Shown piece by piece: positions 51,319 through 60,060 of a stretch of DNA of 64,000 bases. The DNA comes from Paenibacillus antri (GTDB lineage Bacteria; Bacillota; Bacilli; Paenibacillales; YIM-B00363), in NCBI RefSeq assembly GCF_005765165.1, contig NZ_VCIW01000020.1:62001-126000 (forward strand), given 5' to 3'. The position numbers were made by a program, and so were the translations under genes. Every line of letters starts with the position of its first letter. Position 1 is the stretch's first letter. Below the pieces are notes generated by a model. It saw nothing but the letters and a program-made list of their open reading frames with translations, was not told where the DNA came from and did no database searches.

Positions 51319-51484
51319 GGGAGGCCGAAGCCTCCCCCGTTATAAGGCGATCCTCGTCGTTAGACGAAGATCACCTCTGTTTGGTTTACCACACCGATCA
51401 ACCCCTTTCCTTCTTTTTCGTCGGGCCCGACTTCTACATCATAACCCGAACGCCCGATTTCGAAAAGGGAAAGAATTCCTATAC
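51319..51484 (-). other. AT-richer structured region downstream of the CHY gene
   Basis: Two hairpins are visible (51345-51376 and 51319-51336, GGGAGGC-CGAA-GCCTCCC), followed by the terminator at 51262-51291. The part at 51370-51480 is clearly lower in GC than its surroundings, and one minus frame there reads YDVEVGPDEKEGKGLIGVVN and ends QTEVIFV with a stop inside the first hairpin. It may be a 3' leader, a small RNA or a peptide gene; I cannot tell which. Confidence 0.35.
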
Positions 51485-51814
51485 CTATTCCTTCCCGGCG
51501 AACGCGAAATACAGCGGATAATGCGCCTCGCACCTCGGGTTGAAGCCGACGCCGCAGCTCGGGCACGCGTATCCGCACGCGAGGTACGCGTCGATCGTCA
51601 ACTCCTCGCCGCAGCCGCCGCACAGCACCGCCTTCGTCCGGCGGTCGCCGCTCTCCCATCGGAGCGGCGGATGGCCGGCCGCCTCCTCGTGACAATAATA
51701 ACAGCCGTAATACTTGTCGCAGCACTTGAACTTGATCGCGATGACGTCCGTCGGCCCGCGGTAATGCTTGCACCGCGTCTCTCCGTCGACCGCGCCGATG
51801 GCGATCGGCCTCAT
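51485..51814 (-). CDS. CHY zinc-finger protein
   Basis: A 109-residue protein rich in Cys/His pairs: CKHYRGPTDVIAIKFKCCDK, YGCYYCHEE, LCGGCGEELT and YACPSCGVGFNPRC, which build the CHY-type zinc domain. These small proteins are found across Firmicutes and have no proven role. Its ATG overlaps the stop of the ribokinase gene (ATGA), so it is translationally coupled as the third gene of the operon. Confidence 0.9.
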   Translation of the reverse strand: MRPIAIGAVDGETRCKHYRGPTDVIAIKFKCCDKYYGCYYCHEEAAGHPPLRWESGDRRTKAVLCGGCGEELTIDAYLACGYACPSCGVGFNPRCEAHYPLYFAFAGKE

Positions 51815-52761
51815 GCGTCGGTCCCCCGCGGCGCCTCAGGGAACGCGGCTTCGACTTCCGCGCGCGTCGGCATGCCGGCCTGCGCGCCGAAGCGCGTGAC
51901 GGACAGCGACGCCGCCCGTACGGCGAACGCGAGCGCGTCCTCGGCCGGCTGGCCGGAGGCGATGCCGAAGGCGAACGCCGCGTTCAGGCAGTCGCCCGCC
52001 CCCGTCGTGTCGACGGGGGTGACGCGCGGCGCCGGCGCGACGACGAGCCGCCCGTCCAAGGCGGTCGCGGCACCGCGGCTCCCGAGCGTCACGACGAGGC
52101 GGTTGCCGTACCGCGCCTCCCAGCGCTCGATCGCCGCGGCCAGCGACGCGTCGTCTTGGACGGCGCCCGCATCGGATTCGCCGACGAGCGCGGCGAACTC
52201 CGTCTCGTTCGGCGTCACCCAGTCGGCGAGCGCGATCAGTTCGTCCGGCAGCGCCTTCGCCGGGGCGGGGTTCAAGATCGCCGCGACGCCGGCGGCGCGG
52301 GCGATCGCGAGCGCGCGCTCGACGGCGGGCAGCGGATTTTCGAGCTGCACGAGCAGCAGGTCGGCCGCCTCGATGATCGCGCGCGACCGTTCGATCGCGT
52401 CCGGCGACACGTGCGCGTTCGCGCCCGGGACGATGACGATGCAGTTATCTTCGGGCGTGTGCAGGATCGTGGCGGTGCCGGTCGGCACGCCGGGCAGCCT
52501 GGCGACCGCGTCCGTCTTGACGCCGGCTTGGCCCAGCCCGTCGATCAGCTGCGAGCCGAAGGCGTCGTCGCCGACCGCGCCGATCATCGCGACGTTCGCG
52601 CCGAGCTTGCCGCAGCCGACCGCCTGGTTCGCCCCCTTGCCGCCGGGGATGTAGTGGATCGCTTCGCCTTCGATCGTCTCTCCGACGCGAGGCATCCGGC
52701 GGGAGGAGACGACGAGATCCATGTTCAGGCTCCCGACGACGACGATGTTCGGCGTCTTCAT
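51811..52761 (-). CDS. rbsK: ribokinase (PfkB family)
   Basis: A 316-residue kinase. The N-terminal VVVGSLNMDLVVSSRRMPRV, the ribose-site IPGGKGANQAVGCGKLGANV and the anion hole/catalytic Asp in VDTTGAGDCLNAAFAFG are diagnostic of RbsK. It phosphorylates ribose, here most likely the ribose released by the nucleoside hydrolase encoded immediately upstream, whose stop it overlaps (ATGA). Confidence 0.92.
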   Translation of the reverse strand: MKTPNIVVVGSLNMDLVVSSRRMPRVGETIEGEAIHYIPGGKGANQAVGCGKLGANVAMIGAVGDDAFGSQLIDGLGQAGVKTDAVARLPGVPTGTATILHTPEDNCIVIVPGANAHVSPDAIERSRAIIEAADLLLVQLENPLPAVERALAIARAAGVAAILNPAPAKALPDELIALADWVTPNETEFAALVGESDAGAVQDDASLAAAIERWEARYGNRLVVTLGSRGAATALDGRLVVAPAPRVTPVDTTGAGDCLNAAFAFGIASGQPAEDALAFAVRAASLSVTRFGAQAGMPTRAEVEAAFPEAPRGTDA

Positions 52762-53687
52762 TCCGTCCGCGCTCCCCCGGCGATCTTGCGGAACAAATCC
52801 CGGAAGATCGGGTCGCGGTGCAGATGGCGGACGTACCGAATCGGATGCCGGGTCGGATCTTGAATCCAGCGGCCGTCGTCCGAGATGCGCGGGCTCGGCG
52901 CCAGGTAGCTGGGCGCCCAGTCCGGGTTCGCCAGCCAAGCGATCGTCGAGATGTCCCAGATGACGCGCGTATAGGCGTAATGGTCTTTCGCGCAGTTCTT
53001 ATACGTTTCGTACAGGTACTCGCCGATCGGGCCGGAATCCTTGACGTAATCTCGAATTTCCGAAAGCGACGTGTGCAAATGCGACGCGACGCCCATGCAC
53101 GGTACCAAGACGACCGGGGCGCCGCAGTCGAAGACGACGCGGGCGGCGGGAACGTCTTGGTACAGGTTAAACTCCCTCGTGTCCGGCCATGAGAAAGCGT
53201 GTCCGCCCAGCCAAACGACGACGATGCGGCCTGCGATCGACGGCTCCATCCGGATCGCCGACGCGACGTTCGTAATCGCGCCGATCGCGACGACGTACAG
53301 CGGATCGGACGGGTCGCTCGCGAGCGCCCGTTCGACGAGGTCGCTGGCGGCCTCGCTTTCGACGAAGCCTTCCTCCTTCGGCAAATACGACGTCGAGCCG
53401 CGGTAAACGGGCACGTCTTCTCTGCCGAGGAGCGGCAATATTTTCAATATTTCTTGGTAGCTCTTCTCCATGCCGTCGGCGGGTCCCGTCGACAGCTCGT
53501 TGAAGAACGGCGCGGCGTACAGCGCTTCGACGGCGACGCTGTCCGGCGACGTAAGCGCGTATGTAACGGCGAACTGGTCGTCGATTTCGTTGAACGTATC
53601 GGTATCGAGCACCATCCGGATCTTCCTTCCGGGGTGTCGCAGATGGCGGATCAGCCGTTCTTCGTCGATCGCGGGATAAGTCGTCAT
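52758..53687 (-). CDS. nucleoside hydrolase (inosine/uridine-type)
   Basis: A 309-residue IUNH-fold hydrolase. The calcium/catalytic cluster is LDTDTFNEIDDQFAVTYAL, and a family-like substrate loop is AIGAITNVASAI. The usual C-terminal catalytic His/Asp region falls in RVIWDISTIAWL. It cleaves nucleosides to base plus ribose, and the following ribokinase would trap the sugar. It is divergent from an AraC regulator, whose operator region contains repeated GGTCC motifs. Confidence 0.88.
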   Translation of the reverse strand: MTTYPAIDEERLIRHLRHPGRKIRMVLDTDTFNEIDDQFAVTYALTSPDSVAVEALYAAPFFNELSTGPADGMEKSYQEILKILPLLGREDVPVYRGSTSYLPKEEGFVESEAASDLVERALASDPSDPLYVVAIGAITNVASAIRMEPSIAGRIVVVWLGGHAFSWPDTREFNLYQDVPAARVVFDCGAPVVLVPCMGVASHLHTSLSEIRDYVKDSGPIGEYLYETYKNCAKDHYAYTRVIWDISTIAWLANPDWAPSYLAPSPRISDDGRWIQDPTRHPIRYVRHLHRDPIFRDLFRKIAGGARTE

Positions 53688-53700
53688 ACGTAGTCCCTCC

Positions 53701-53776
53701 GTATCATGATTTGGTCCGTTTCCTTCTACATCATAAATAAAAACGGACCGTTACGGTATCACGAATCGGTCCTTTT
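53701..53776. promoter_or_regulatory. Operator region with direct and inverted repeats between nucleoside hydrolase and AraC genes
   Basis: GTATCATGATTTGGTCCGTT (53701) and GTATCACGAATCGGTCCTTT (53756) are direct repeats starting 55 bp apart. Between them an inverted copy of the core, AAACGGACC, lies at 53741. Such arrangements are typical of AraC-family binding sites that control divergent genes by looping. Confidence 0.6.
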
Positions 53777-53818
53777 ATTGTATGATTTGGCTATGACGTT
53801 CCGATGGAGGGATCAGAG

Positions 53819-54595
53819 ATGGAAGCGACGCTGGATTTCCTGTTTCGCGTCGATCGGCGCGCGGAGGAGACGATTCCGTTCCACCGGCACCGGTGCTACG
53901 AGCTCGTCTACTATGTCGCCGGCGAGGGATTGACGCGGATCGGGCGGCGCGAATGGGCGTACCGACCGGGCGACTTCGCGCTCGTGCGGCCGCATACGCT
54001 GCACGACGAGCGGCGAACCGCCGCGGCCGACGTCGTCTGCGTCGGCTTCGCGCTGCCGGAGTCGGCCTTGCCGCCGCTGCCCGAGGGCGTCTTCCGCGAC
54101 GCCGGGGCGGAGCCGCTGCTGCCGCATCTCGCGCGGATGCTCGAGGAGCTGCAGGGGCAGCGCCCCCGCTTCGGCCGCATGCTCGACTTGCTCGCAAGCC
54201 AGCTCGCCGTCGAGCTCGAGCGCCGGCTGCCGGCCGAGGCGCCGCCGGCGGCGGAGGACCCTTTTCAATATACGCTGAATTATATGAACGAGCACTTCTC
54301 GCAGAAGATCGACTTCGCCTCGTTGTCCGCGCTCGCCGGCTACAGCTACGACCGATACCGGCATCTGTTTAAGGAGCGCACCGGCTTTTCGCCCGGCCAA
54401 TACGTCGTCAACAAGCGGCTGGAGCACGCCTGCAAGCTGCTGCGGCAGACGGGCTTGTCGGTCTCCGCCGTCGCGATGGAGTGCGGCTTCTCGAACGACG
54501 CGCAGTTCTGCAGCGTCTTCAAGCGCGAGCAGGGCATGACGCCAGGACAATACCGCGAGCGTGGCCTCGAGGGGTCGCCGGCGCATGCGACGTAG
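53819..54595 (+). CDS. AraC-family regulator of the nucleoside-hydrolase operon
   Basis: A 258-residue regulator: an N-terminal cupin (IPFHRHRCYELVYYVAGEGL; YRPGDFALVRPHTLHDE) and a C-terminal AraC domain (FASLSALAGYSYDRYRHLFK; MECGFSNDAQFCSVFKREQG; MTPGQYR). I start at the second ATG because GGAGGGA lies in the preceding codons. It is divergent from the nucleoside hydrolase, with repeated sites in between, so it probably activates nucleoside or ribose use. Confidence 0.88.
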   Translation: MEATLDFLFRVDRRAEETIPFHRHRCYELVYYVAGEGLTRIGRREWAYRPGDFALVRPHTLHDERRTAAADVVCVGFALPESALPPLPEGVFRDAGAEPLLPHLARMLEELQGQRPRFGRMLDLLASQLAVELERRLPAEAPPAAEDPFQYTLNYMNEHFSQKIDFASLSALAGYSYDRYRHLFKERTGFSPGQYVVNKRLEHACKLLRQTGLSVSAVAMECGFSNDAQFCSVFKREQGMTPGQYRERGLEGSPAHAT

Positions 54596-54660
54596 TTCGT
54601 CCGGCGCCGCGGCATGTTCGCGCTAAGCGCCGGGCTTTCCCGACTGACGCTGATTCCCAC

Positions 54661-55045
54661 GCGAATTGCACTGCGATGCAGCACCTATTGCACCATGACG
54701 ATCCATAATTTGCACTATCGCGCAACACTTCCCCATCCGTATCGTCCGACCGACTCCCGTTCCCCCGTGGATTGCACCATGATGCAGCACTTATTGCACC
54801 ATGACAATCTATAATTTGCACTATCGCGCAACACTTCCCCATCCGCATCGTCCACCAAACTCCGTCCCCCCGCAAATTGCACCATGATGCAGCACTAATT
54901 GCACCATGGCGGTTCATATTTTGCACTATCGCGCAACACTTCCCCATCCGCATCGTCCGCCAGACTCCTGTCTCCCCGCGAATTGCACCATGATGCAGCA
55001 CTTATTGCACCTTAGCGGTCCATATTTTGCACTATCGCGCAACAC
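54661..55045. repeat. Tandem array C: four copies of a 105-106-bp unit
   Basis: TGCACTATCG recurs at 54711, 54817, 54922 and 55028 (spacing 106, 105, 106). Each unit contains several TTGCACC/TGCAGCAC words (for example TTGCACCATGATGCAGCAC), a TTGC-ACTATCGC-GCAA inverted repeat, and a C-rich link (CACTTCCCCATCCGCATCGT). The array follows the AraC gene and encodes nothing convincing. Confidence 0.88.
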
Positions 55046-55111
55046 AGCAGCTCTTTCCCGCCCCCATTTCCCAACTGAAAAGGGGAGCGTTCCACCATTT
55101 TGAATTTGTCG

Positions 55112-55185
55112 TTAACTCAGGAGAACCGTCGGGCCGATTCTCCTGAATTGGCGCGGGCTCGGCGTTTGCGTTCTTCCTGAGTTAA
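55112..55185. repeat. Overlapping, mutually exclusive inverted repeats
   Basis: TTAACTCAGGA (55112-55122) pairs perfectly with TCCTGAGTTAA (55175-55185), while CAGGAGAA (55118-55125) pairs with TTCTCCTG (55138-55145). Both use CAGGA, so only one can form fully at a time. It lies in a gene-free stretch after array C. Confidence 0.55.
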
Positions 55186-55270
55186 GGCAAAAATAAAAAC
55201 CGATACCCCCCATTGGTATCTCCTTATGCGACGGATCCCGGAAACACAAAGAAACAGGGGCTCGTTACGC

Positions 55271-55300
55271 AAAAAAAAAGCGGAGGCCGAAGCCCCCGCT
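55271..55300 (-). terminator. Terminator of the M29 aminopeptidase gene
   Basis: On the minus strand AGCGGGGGCTTCGGCCTCCGCT forms a stem with a short loop, followed by nine T residues. It starts right at the stop codon. Confidence 0.92.
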
Positions 55301-56421
55301 TATGTTTCCGCCCCCATCAGCCGCTCCGGATTTAAAGCGAGCAGTTCGTCGACGACGAATCGCCCGTCCTTGCCGATCAGCGCGTCGTCGAAGTAGATTT
55401 CGCCGCCGCCGTGTTCGGGACGAAGCAGCAAGACGATATCCCAATGAATCATCGAACGGTTCCCGTTGTCGCATTCCTCGTACGCGTTGCCGAGCGCGAA
55501 GTGGACGCTGCCGCTGATCTTCTCGTCGAAGCCGACGTCGTTCATGATCCGGTCGACGTACGGATTGACGCCGATCGCGAACTCGCCGACGTACCGCGCG
55601 CCCTCGTCGACGTCGAGAATGTCGAAGAGCTTCGCGTCGTTGTCGCTGGACGCTTCGACGATGCGGCCGCCCCGGAACGTAAGCGACAGCCGGTTGAACG
55701 TATGCCCGCGGTATGAGGTCGGCGCATTGAACAGAACCGTGCCGTTGACCGAATCCCGCACGGGCGCCGTGAACACCTCGCCGTCCGGCAAATTAACTTT
55801 CCCGTCGCAGGCGATGCCCGGAAGTCCCCGGATCGAAAACGACAAGTCCGTCCCCGGCGCGACGACCCGAACGCGATCCGTTCGCTCCATCAGCGCGGCG
55901 AGCGGCTTCATCGCTTCGGACATGCTGCGGTAATCCATCGTGCACGTCTTGAACAGGAAGTCCGTGTACGCCTCCGTGCTCATGCCGGCCAGTTGGGCGT
56001 ACGCCTTCGAAGGATAGTTGAACAGTGTCCACCGCTTCCGATGCGTCTCGTCCTTCACCGGCCGCATCGCCCGCTGATAGGCGTTCCGGCGCTCCGCCGG
56101 GATGTCGGCGTATTCGGCGACGTTTTCTTCGCCGAGCACGTGCACGACCGCGTCCATGTCCTTCATGCGGGCCAGCTTGTAGGAAGCTTCCGCCTCGAAC
56201 TGGGCGTCCGTTCCGCCGATCTGGAGCTTCCGGAGCACCGAGTAATCCGTAATTTCGACGAACGCGAGACCGCCGGCGCGGTGAACTTCTTCGACGAACG
56301 CCGAGACGGCGCCCATATCCTTCACGTCGAGCGCGTCGATGAGCACCTTCTCCCCCGGCTGCACGTTCAGCGAATAGGTGACTACGGCGCGGGCCAAAGA
56401 TTTCATACGCGGATCTATCAT
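55300..56421 (-). CDS. M29-family metalloaminopeptidase (AmpS/PepS type)
   Basis: A 373-residue cytoplasmic aminopeptidase. Metal ligands fit the family: Glu in GEFAIGVNPYV, Glu in YEECDNGN, and His and Asp in SMIHWDIVLL. It removes N-terminal residues from peptides. AAGGGG abuts a first ATG, so I use the ATG three codons later. It is divergent from the MocR gene across ~150 bp with a strong palindrome, and could be that regulator's target. Confidence 0.9.
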   Translation of the reverse strand: MIDPRMKSLARAVVTYSLNVQPGEKVLIDALDVKDMGAVSAFVEEVHRAGGLAFVEITDYSVLRKLQIGGTDAQFEAEASYKLARMKDMDAVVHVLGEENVAEYADIPAERRNAYQRAMRPVKDETHRKRWTLFNYPSKAYAQLAGMSTEAYTDFLFKTCTMDYRSMSEAMKPLAALMERTDRVRVVAPGTDLSFSIRGLPGIACDGKVNLPDGEVFTAPVRDSVNGTVLFNAPTSYRGHTFNRLSLTFRGGRIVEASSDNDAKLFDILDVDEGARYVGEFAIGVNPYVDRIMNDVGFDEKISGSVHFALGNAYEECDNGNRSMIHWDIVLLLRPEHGGGEIYFDDALIGKDGRFVVDELLALNPERLMGAET

Positions 56422-56504
56422 AAGGAACATCCCCTTTTCTTCTAGTCATCAACGACGCAACTTCCCCATTGTAGCGGAAGCGACCCGCGAAGTCTCCATC
56501 CAAG

Positions 56505-56528
56505 TTGGTTGGTTCTCGAACCAACCAA
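56505..56528. promoter_or_regulatory. Palindromic operator at the MocR promoter
   Basis: TTGGTTGGTTC and GAACCAACCAA form a perfect 11-bp inverted repeat around TC. A -10-like TAAGAT lies five bases downstream, so the palindrome occupies the -35 region of the MocR gene, consistent with autoregulation. Confidence 0.65.
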
Positions 56529-56568
56529 GTGATAAGATAGAGCCATCATCGAAAATGGGAGCCCCAGC

Positions 56569-58017
56569 ATGCGACCGAACCTGCATTGGAAGCCCGACCG
56601 CGCCTCGAGCGCGGGGCTCGCTCGGCAAGTCGTCGAACATCTCAAAGGGAAAATCGCGCGCGGCGAATGGACGGCGGGGACGAAAATTCCGCCCCAACGC
56701 GCGCTCGCCGAAGCGCTCGGCGTAAACCGCAGCACCATCGTCGCCGCCCTGGACGAACTGACCTCTCTCGGTCTGCTCGAGGGCAACCGCGGCGGGGGCA
56801 CGCGCGTCGTCAACACGACCTGGGGCCTGCTGACCGCGTCCGCGCCGCCGAAGTGGAACGAATATGTCGCTTCCGGGCTGTACGAGTCCAATCTGCACAT
56901 CGTGCAGCGCATCAATCAGCCGCCGCCCGGCCTCATCCGCCTCGGCTCCGGAGAACTCGCTCCTTCGTTGCTGCCGCAGGAGCAGACGCGGCGGCTGTTC
57001 GAGCGGCTCGCGGAACGCCCCGTCCCGCTCGGCTACGAGGAGCCGCTCGGCAATCTGCACCTTCGGGAGAAGCTCTCCGAATGGCTGCGCGTTCGCGGCG
57101 TCGAGGCGTCCCCGTCTTCGATCCTCATCGTCTCCGGCGCGATCCAAGCGCTGCAGCTGATCTCGCTGTCTCTGCTGCGGAAGGGCGACGCCGTCCTGAC
57201 CGAGACGCCCTCGTATCTTAACTCGTTGCAGGTGTTCCAGTCGGCCGGCATGCGGCTGAGAGGGCTGCCGATCGTAAACGGCGGTCTGCAGGCGGAGGCG
57301 GTGGCCGCCAGCCAGCGGCAGCTGAAGGCCGCGCTGCTCTACACGAATCCGACGTTCCACAATCCGACCGGCGCGACGCTCGACGCGCGCGGACGCGAGG
57401 CGCTGCTCCGGGTATGCGAGCGGGAGCGCCTCCCCGTCGTCGAAGATGACGTGTATCGAGAGCTGTGGCTCGACGCGCCGCCGCCGCCGCCGATCAAGTC
57501 GATGGACCGCCAAGGCACGGTCCTGTACCTCGGCAGCTTGTCCAAGACGCTCAGTCCCGGTCTTCGCATCGGCTGGGTCGTCGGCCCGGAGCCCGTCGTC
57601 GGCCGGCTCGCCGACGTCAAGATGCAGACCGACTACGGCGCCAGCTCGCTCTCGCAATGGGCGGCGGCGGAGTGGATCGGCGGCGGGCTGTACGACAAAC
57701 ACGTCGCGACCGTGCGCGGCGAGCTCCGCGGACGCAGAGAAGAGATGCTTTCGCTGCTGCGCGAGCATCTCTCCGGACTCGCCTCCTGGACCGTCCCGGA
57801 AGGAGGCTTCTATATTTGGTTGACGCTTGCGCCCGACGTCGCCGTCGACGCCGGACGGCTGTTCGACGACGCGCTGCGCCGGGGCGTGCTGCTGAATCCC
57901 GGGTTTCTCTACGACCGGGGAGACGCGCGTTCGCTGCGCCTATCCTACGCGTACGCCTCGACCGAGGAGCTCGATCGAGGCGTGCGGACGCTCCGAGATT
58001 TATTGCGCGGCCGTTAA
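56569..58017 (+). CDS. MocR/GabR-type regulator (GntR helix-turn-helix fused to aminotransferase)
   Basis: 482 residues. The N-terminal GntR winged helix (GTKIPPQRALAEALGVNRST; IVAALDELTSLGLLEGN) is joined to a fold-type-I aminotransferase domain with the PLP lysine in LGSLSKTLSPGLRIGW and the LYTNPTFHNPTG motif. Such proteins are PLP-sensing transcription factors. It overlaps the 3' end of the convergent GH51 gene by 18 bp. The ligand could be an amino compound; the target may be itself and the divergent aminopeptidase. Confidence 0.9.
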   Translation: MRPNLHWKPDRASSAGLARQVVEHLKGKIARGEWTAGTKIPPQRALAEALGVNRSTIVAALDELTSLGLLEGNRGGGTRVVNTTWGLLTASAPPKWNEYVASGLYESNLHIVQRINQPPPGLIRLGSGELAPSLLPQEQTRRLFERLAERPVPLGYEEPLGNLHLREKLSEWLRVRGVEASPSSILIVSGAIQALQLISLSLLRKGDAVLTETPSYLNSLQVFQSAGMRLRGLPIVNGGLQAEAVAASQRQLKAALLYTNPTFHNPTGATLDARGREALLRVCERERLPVVEDDVYRELWLDAPPPPPIKSMDRQGTVLYLGSLSKTLSPGLRIGWVVGPEPVVGRLADVKMQTDYGASSLSQWAAAEWIGGGLYDKHVATVRGELRGRREEMLSLLREHLSGLASWTVPEGGFYIWLTLAPDVAVDAGRLFDDALRRGVLLNPGFLYDRGDARSLRLSYAYASTEELDRGVRTLRDLLRGR

Positions 58018-60033
58018 TTCGACCGCATAGATCGAATGCGCCTTCAAGCGCAGCGACAGCGCCCCGCTTCCCTCCGTCGCGGCCTCGAACCGCCGGCTGA
58101 CGACCGCCTCCGGCTCGAACACGTCGTTGACGAGGTCGATGCGGTCTCCCGCGATTTCCCGTACGACCGCGCCGGGCGCTGCTTCGAAGCCGTTCGCGCG
58201 CAGCTCCGCGTCGACGTCCTCGAGCGAGCGGTTCACGACGAGGGCGGTCAGCTTGCGTCCGTCCCGGCTGATGCAGCAGACGACGTCGAGCGTCGGCAAG
58301 CCGTCCGTCGGCACGCCCCACGCGTGCTTCGGCGCGTCGAACGTATCGCAGCTCAGCTCGTGTTCCACGACCCGGGCGATGTCCGCGTTCGCGAACAGCT
58401 CGAGCGCATAATACGTCGGCGTGCCGTAGACGAGGTCGCCCTTGCCGCTCCAGCCCGGCACGCGCCCCTTCTTCTGGTCGGCGTAGTTGTCGCCGACCCG
58501 GATGCAGCCGCCGAGCCAACCGTTCACGAGGTCCGAGAAGCTGCCGATCTCCACGATGTCGCAGCTGCGAATCATCTCGTTCAGGTTCGCGGCGTTCGCG
58601 ACGGCGGCCTCCAGCGTATGCTCGTTCGGCAGCCCTTGGCGAATCGTGTTCGGGTAGTACATCGTGTTGTACTCCGTGATCGCCAGCTTCACGTGCCGCG
58701 CCTTCTCGCTGCTCCGAATCGCGTCCGCGGCTTGGCGAATCGCATATCGCGACACCTCGGGATAGCTGACGATCGCGCGGAACTTCTCCTCCGCCGGCGC
58801 GCGCTCGGCGGCGTCTCTGCCCGGATACCCGTACGTGGAGTAATGCTGGTAAATATGCATCGTGAGGTAATCGATATGCTCGCCGGCGATGTCGAGCACC
58901 GTCCGGTTCCATGCGTCGTCCGTATGGCCGCAGCCGAGCAGGACGAGCTCCGGGTCGACGGCCTTCATCCCTTTCGCGAAAGCGACGAGGCGATGCGCGT
59001 ACTCCTCCGCGTCGCAATGCCCGACCTGCCACGGACCCCACACCTCGTTGCCGATCTCCCAATATTTCGCCCGGAACGGTTCGACGCGGCCGTGCGACGC
59101 CCGCAGCGCGCCGAGCGGATCGGTCTCGGCGTCCGCGTTGCAATACCGAATCCACTCCGCCGCTTCCTCGGGCGTGCCCGAGCCGTCGTTCACGCAGATA
59201 AGCGGTTCGACGCCGAGCCGTTCGCAAAACTCCAAAAATTCGATCGTGCCGAAATATTTATCCGCCTGGTGATCCCATGCTTCGTTCATGACGTTCGGAC
59301 GTTCGTAGGCCGGTCCGACCCCTTGCCGCCAATGGTACGCGCTGATGTAGTTGCCGCCGAGCCGCATCATGCCGGCGTTCAGCCGCTTCGTCATCTCGAA
59401 CACGTCCGGCTTGACGAGGCCGACATGATCCTCCGGCAACAGCGACACGTGATCCAGCCACAGCGCGCCGGTCGAGATCGAATCCTTCCACGTCTTCTCC
59501 TCGGAGCTGATCGTCAAGCGGAACTCGGCGTCGGCGCTCGCGGCGGAGACGCGGATCTCGGTCTTATACTCCCGCCAGTCGTGGCTCTCGATCGCGACCT
59601 CGGCTTCGCCGAGCGTCTTCCCCGTGATGCGGTCCACGATCGCGAGCCGCAACGATTCGATCTCCCTCGTCGCCCGAGCGAACAGCTTCGCCTCGTAACG
59701 AATGCCGCCGCGGACGGAGACGCGCTGCGCGATTCCCGCGTAACACCGGTCGTCGCTTGCGATTCGAATTTTCTGGCTGTGGCCGGAGTGTCGCGGCGCC
59801 GGCGGCTCCAACGAGAACGCCGTATTTTTCCCGTTCGTGATCGGCATCCATTCGCCGGAGACGCCGGGGGCGAATTCCGCCTCCTTTTCGAAATCCATAG
59901 TCTTCAAGGGGAACGCCAACATCGCATCCATATGGTCGCGGATATCCTCGACGAAATGGCCGAACAGGAACGGTTGTATCTCGCCCTTGCGGACGCGGTC
60001 GCCATGGATGACCAGCTTCGCATGATTCGCCAA
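58000..60033 (-). CDS. GH51 alpha-L-arabinofuranosidase, intracellular
   Basis: A 677-residue GH51 enzyme: an N-terminal beta domain with a carbohydrate-binding-like insert (~60-200), a TIM barrel with acid/base Glu330 (KYWEIGNEVWG) and nucleophile Glu454 (LAITEYNTMYY), and a C-terminal beta-sandwich (LTALVVNRS; LKAHSIYAVEL). No signal peptide, so it cleaves arabinose from imported arabino-oligosaccharides. It follows the ABC permeases by 27 bp and completes that operon. Confidence 0.92.
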   Translation of the reverse strand: MANHAKLVIHGDRVRKGEIQPFLFGHFVEDIRDHMDAMLAFPLKTMDFEKEAEFAPGVSGEWMPITNGKNTAFSLEPPAPRHSGHSQKIRIASDDRCYAGIAQRVSVRGGIRYEAKLFARATREIESLRLAIVDRITGKTLGEAEVAIESHDWREYKTEIRVSAASADAEFRLTISSEEKTWKDSISTGALWLDHVSLLPEDHVGLVKPDVFEMTKRLNAGMMRLGGNYISAYHWRQGVGPAYERPNVMNEAWDHQADKYFGTIEFLEFCERLGVEPLICVNDGSGTPEEAAEWIRYCNADAETDPLGALRASHGRVEPFRAKYWEIGNEVWGPWQVGHCDAEEYAHRLVAFAKGMKAVDPELVLLGCGHTDDAWNRTVLDIAGEHIDYLTMHIYQHYSTYGYPGRDAAERAPAEEKFRAIVSYPEVSRYAIRQAADAIRSSEKARHVKLAITEYNTMYYPNTIRQGLPNEHTLEAAVANAANLNEMIRSCDIVEIGSFSDLVNGWLGGCIRVGDNYADQKKGRVPGWSGKGDLVYGTPTYYALELFANADIARVVEHELSCDTFDAPKHAWGVPTDGLPTLDVVCCISRDGRKLTALVVNRSLEDVDAELRANGFEAAPGAVVREIAGDRIDLVNDVFEPEAVVSRRFEAATEGSGALSLRLKAHSIYAVELTAAQ

Positions 60034-60060
60034 TCGGTTTCAGTCCTCTCCGTAATTTCT

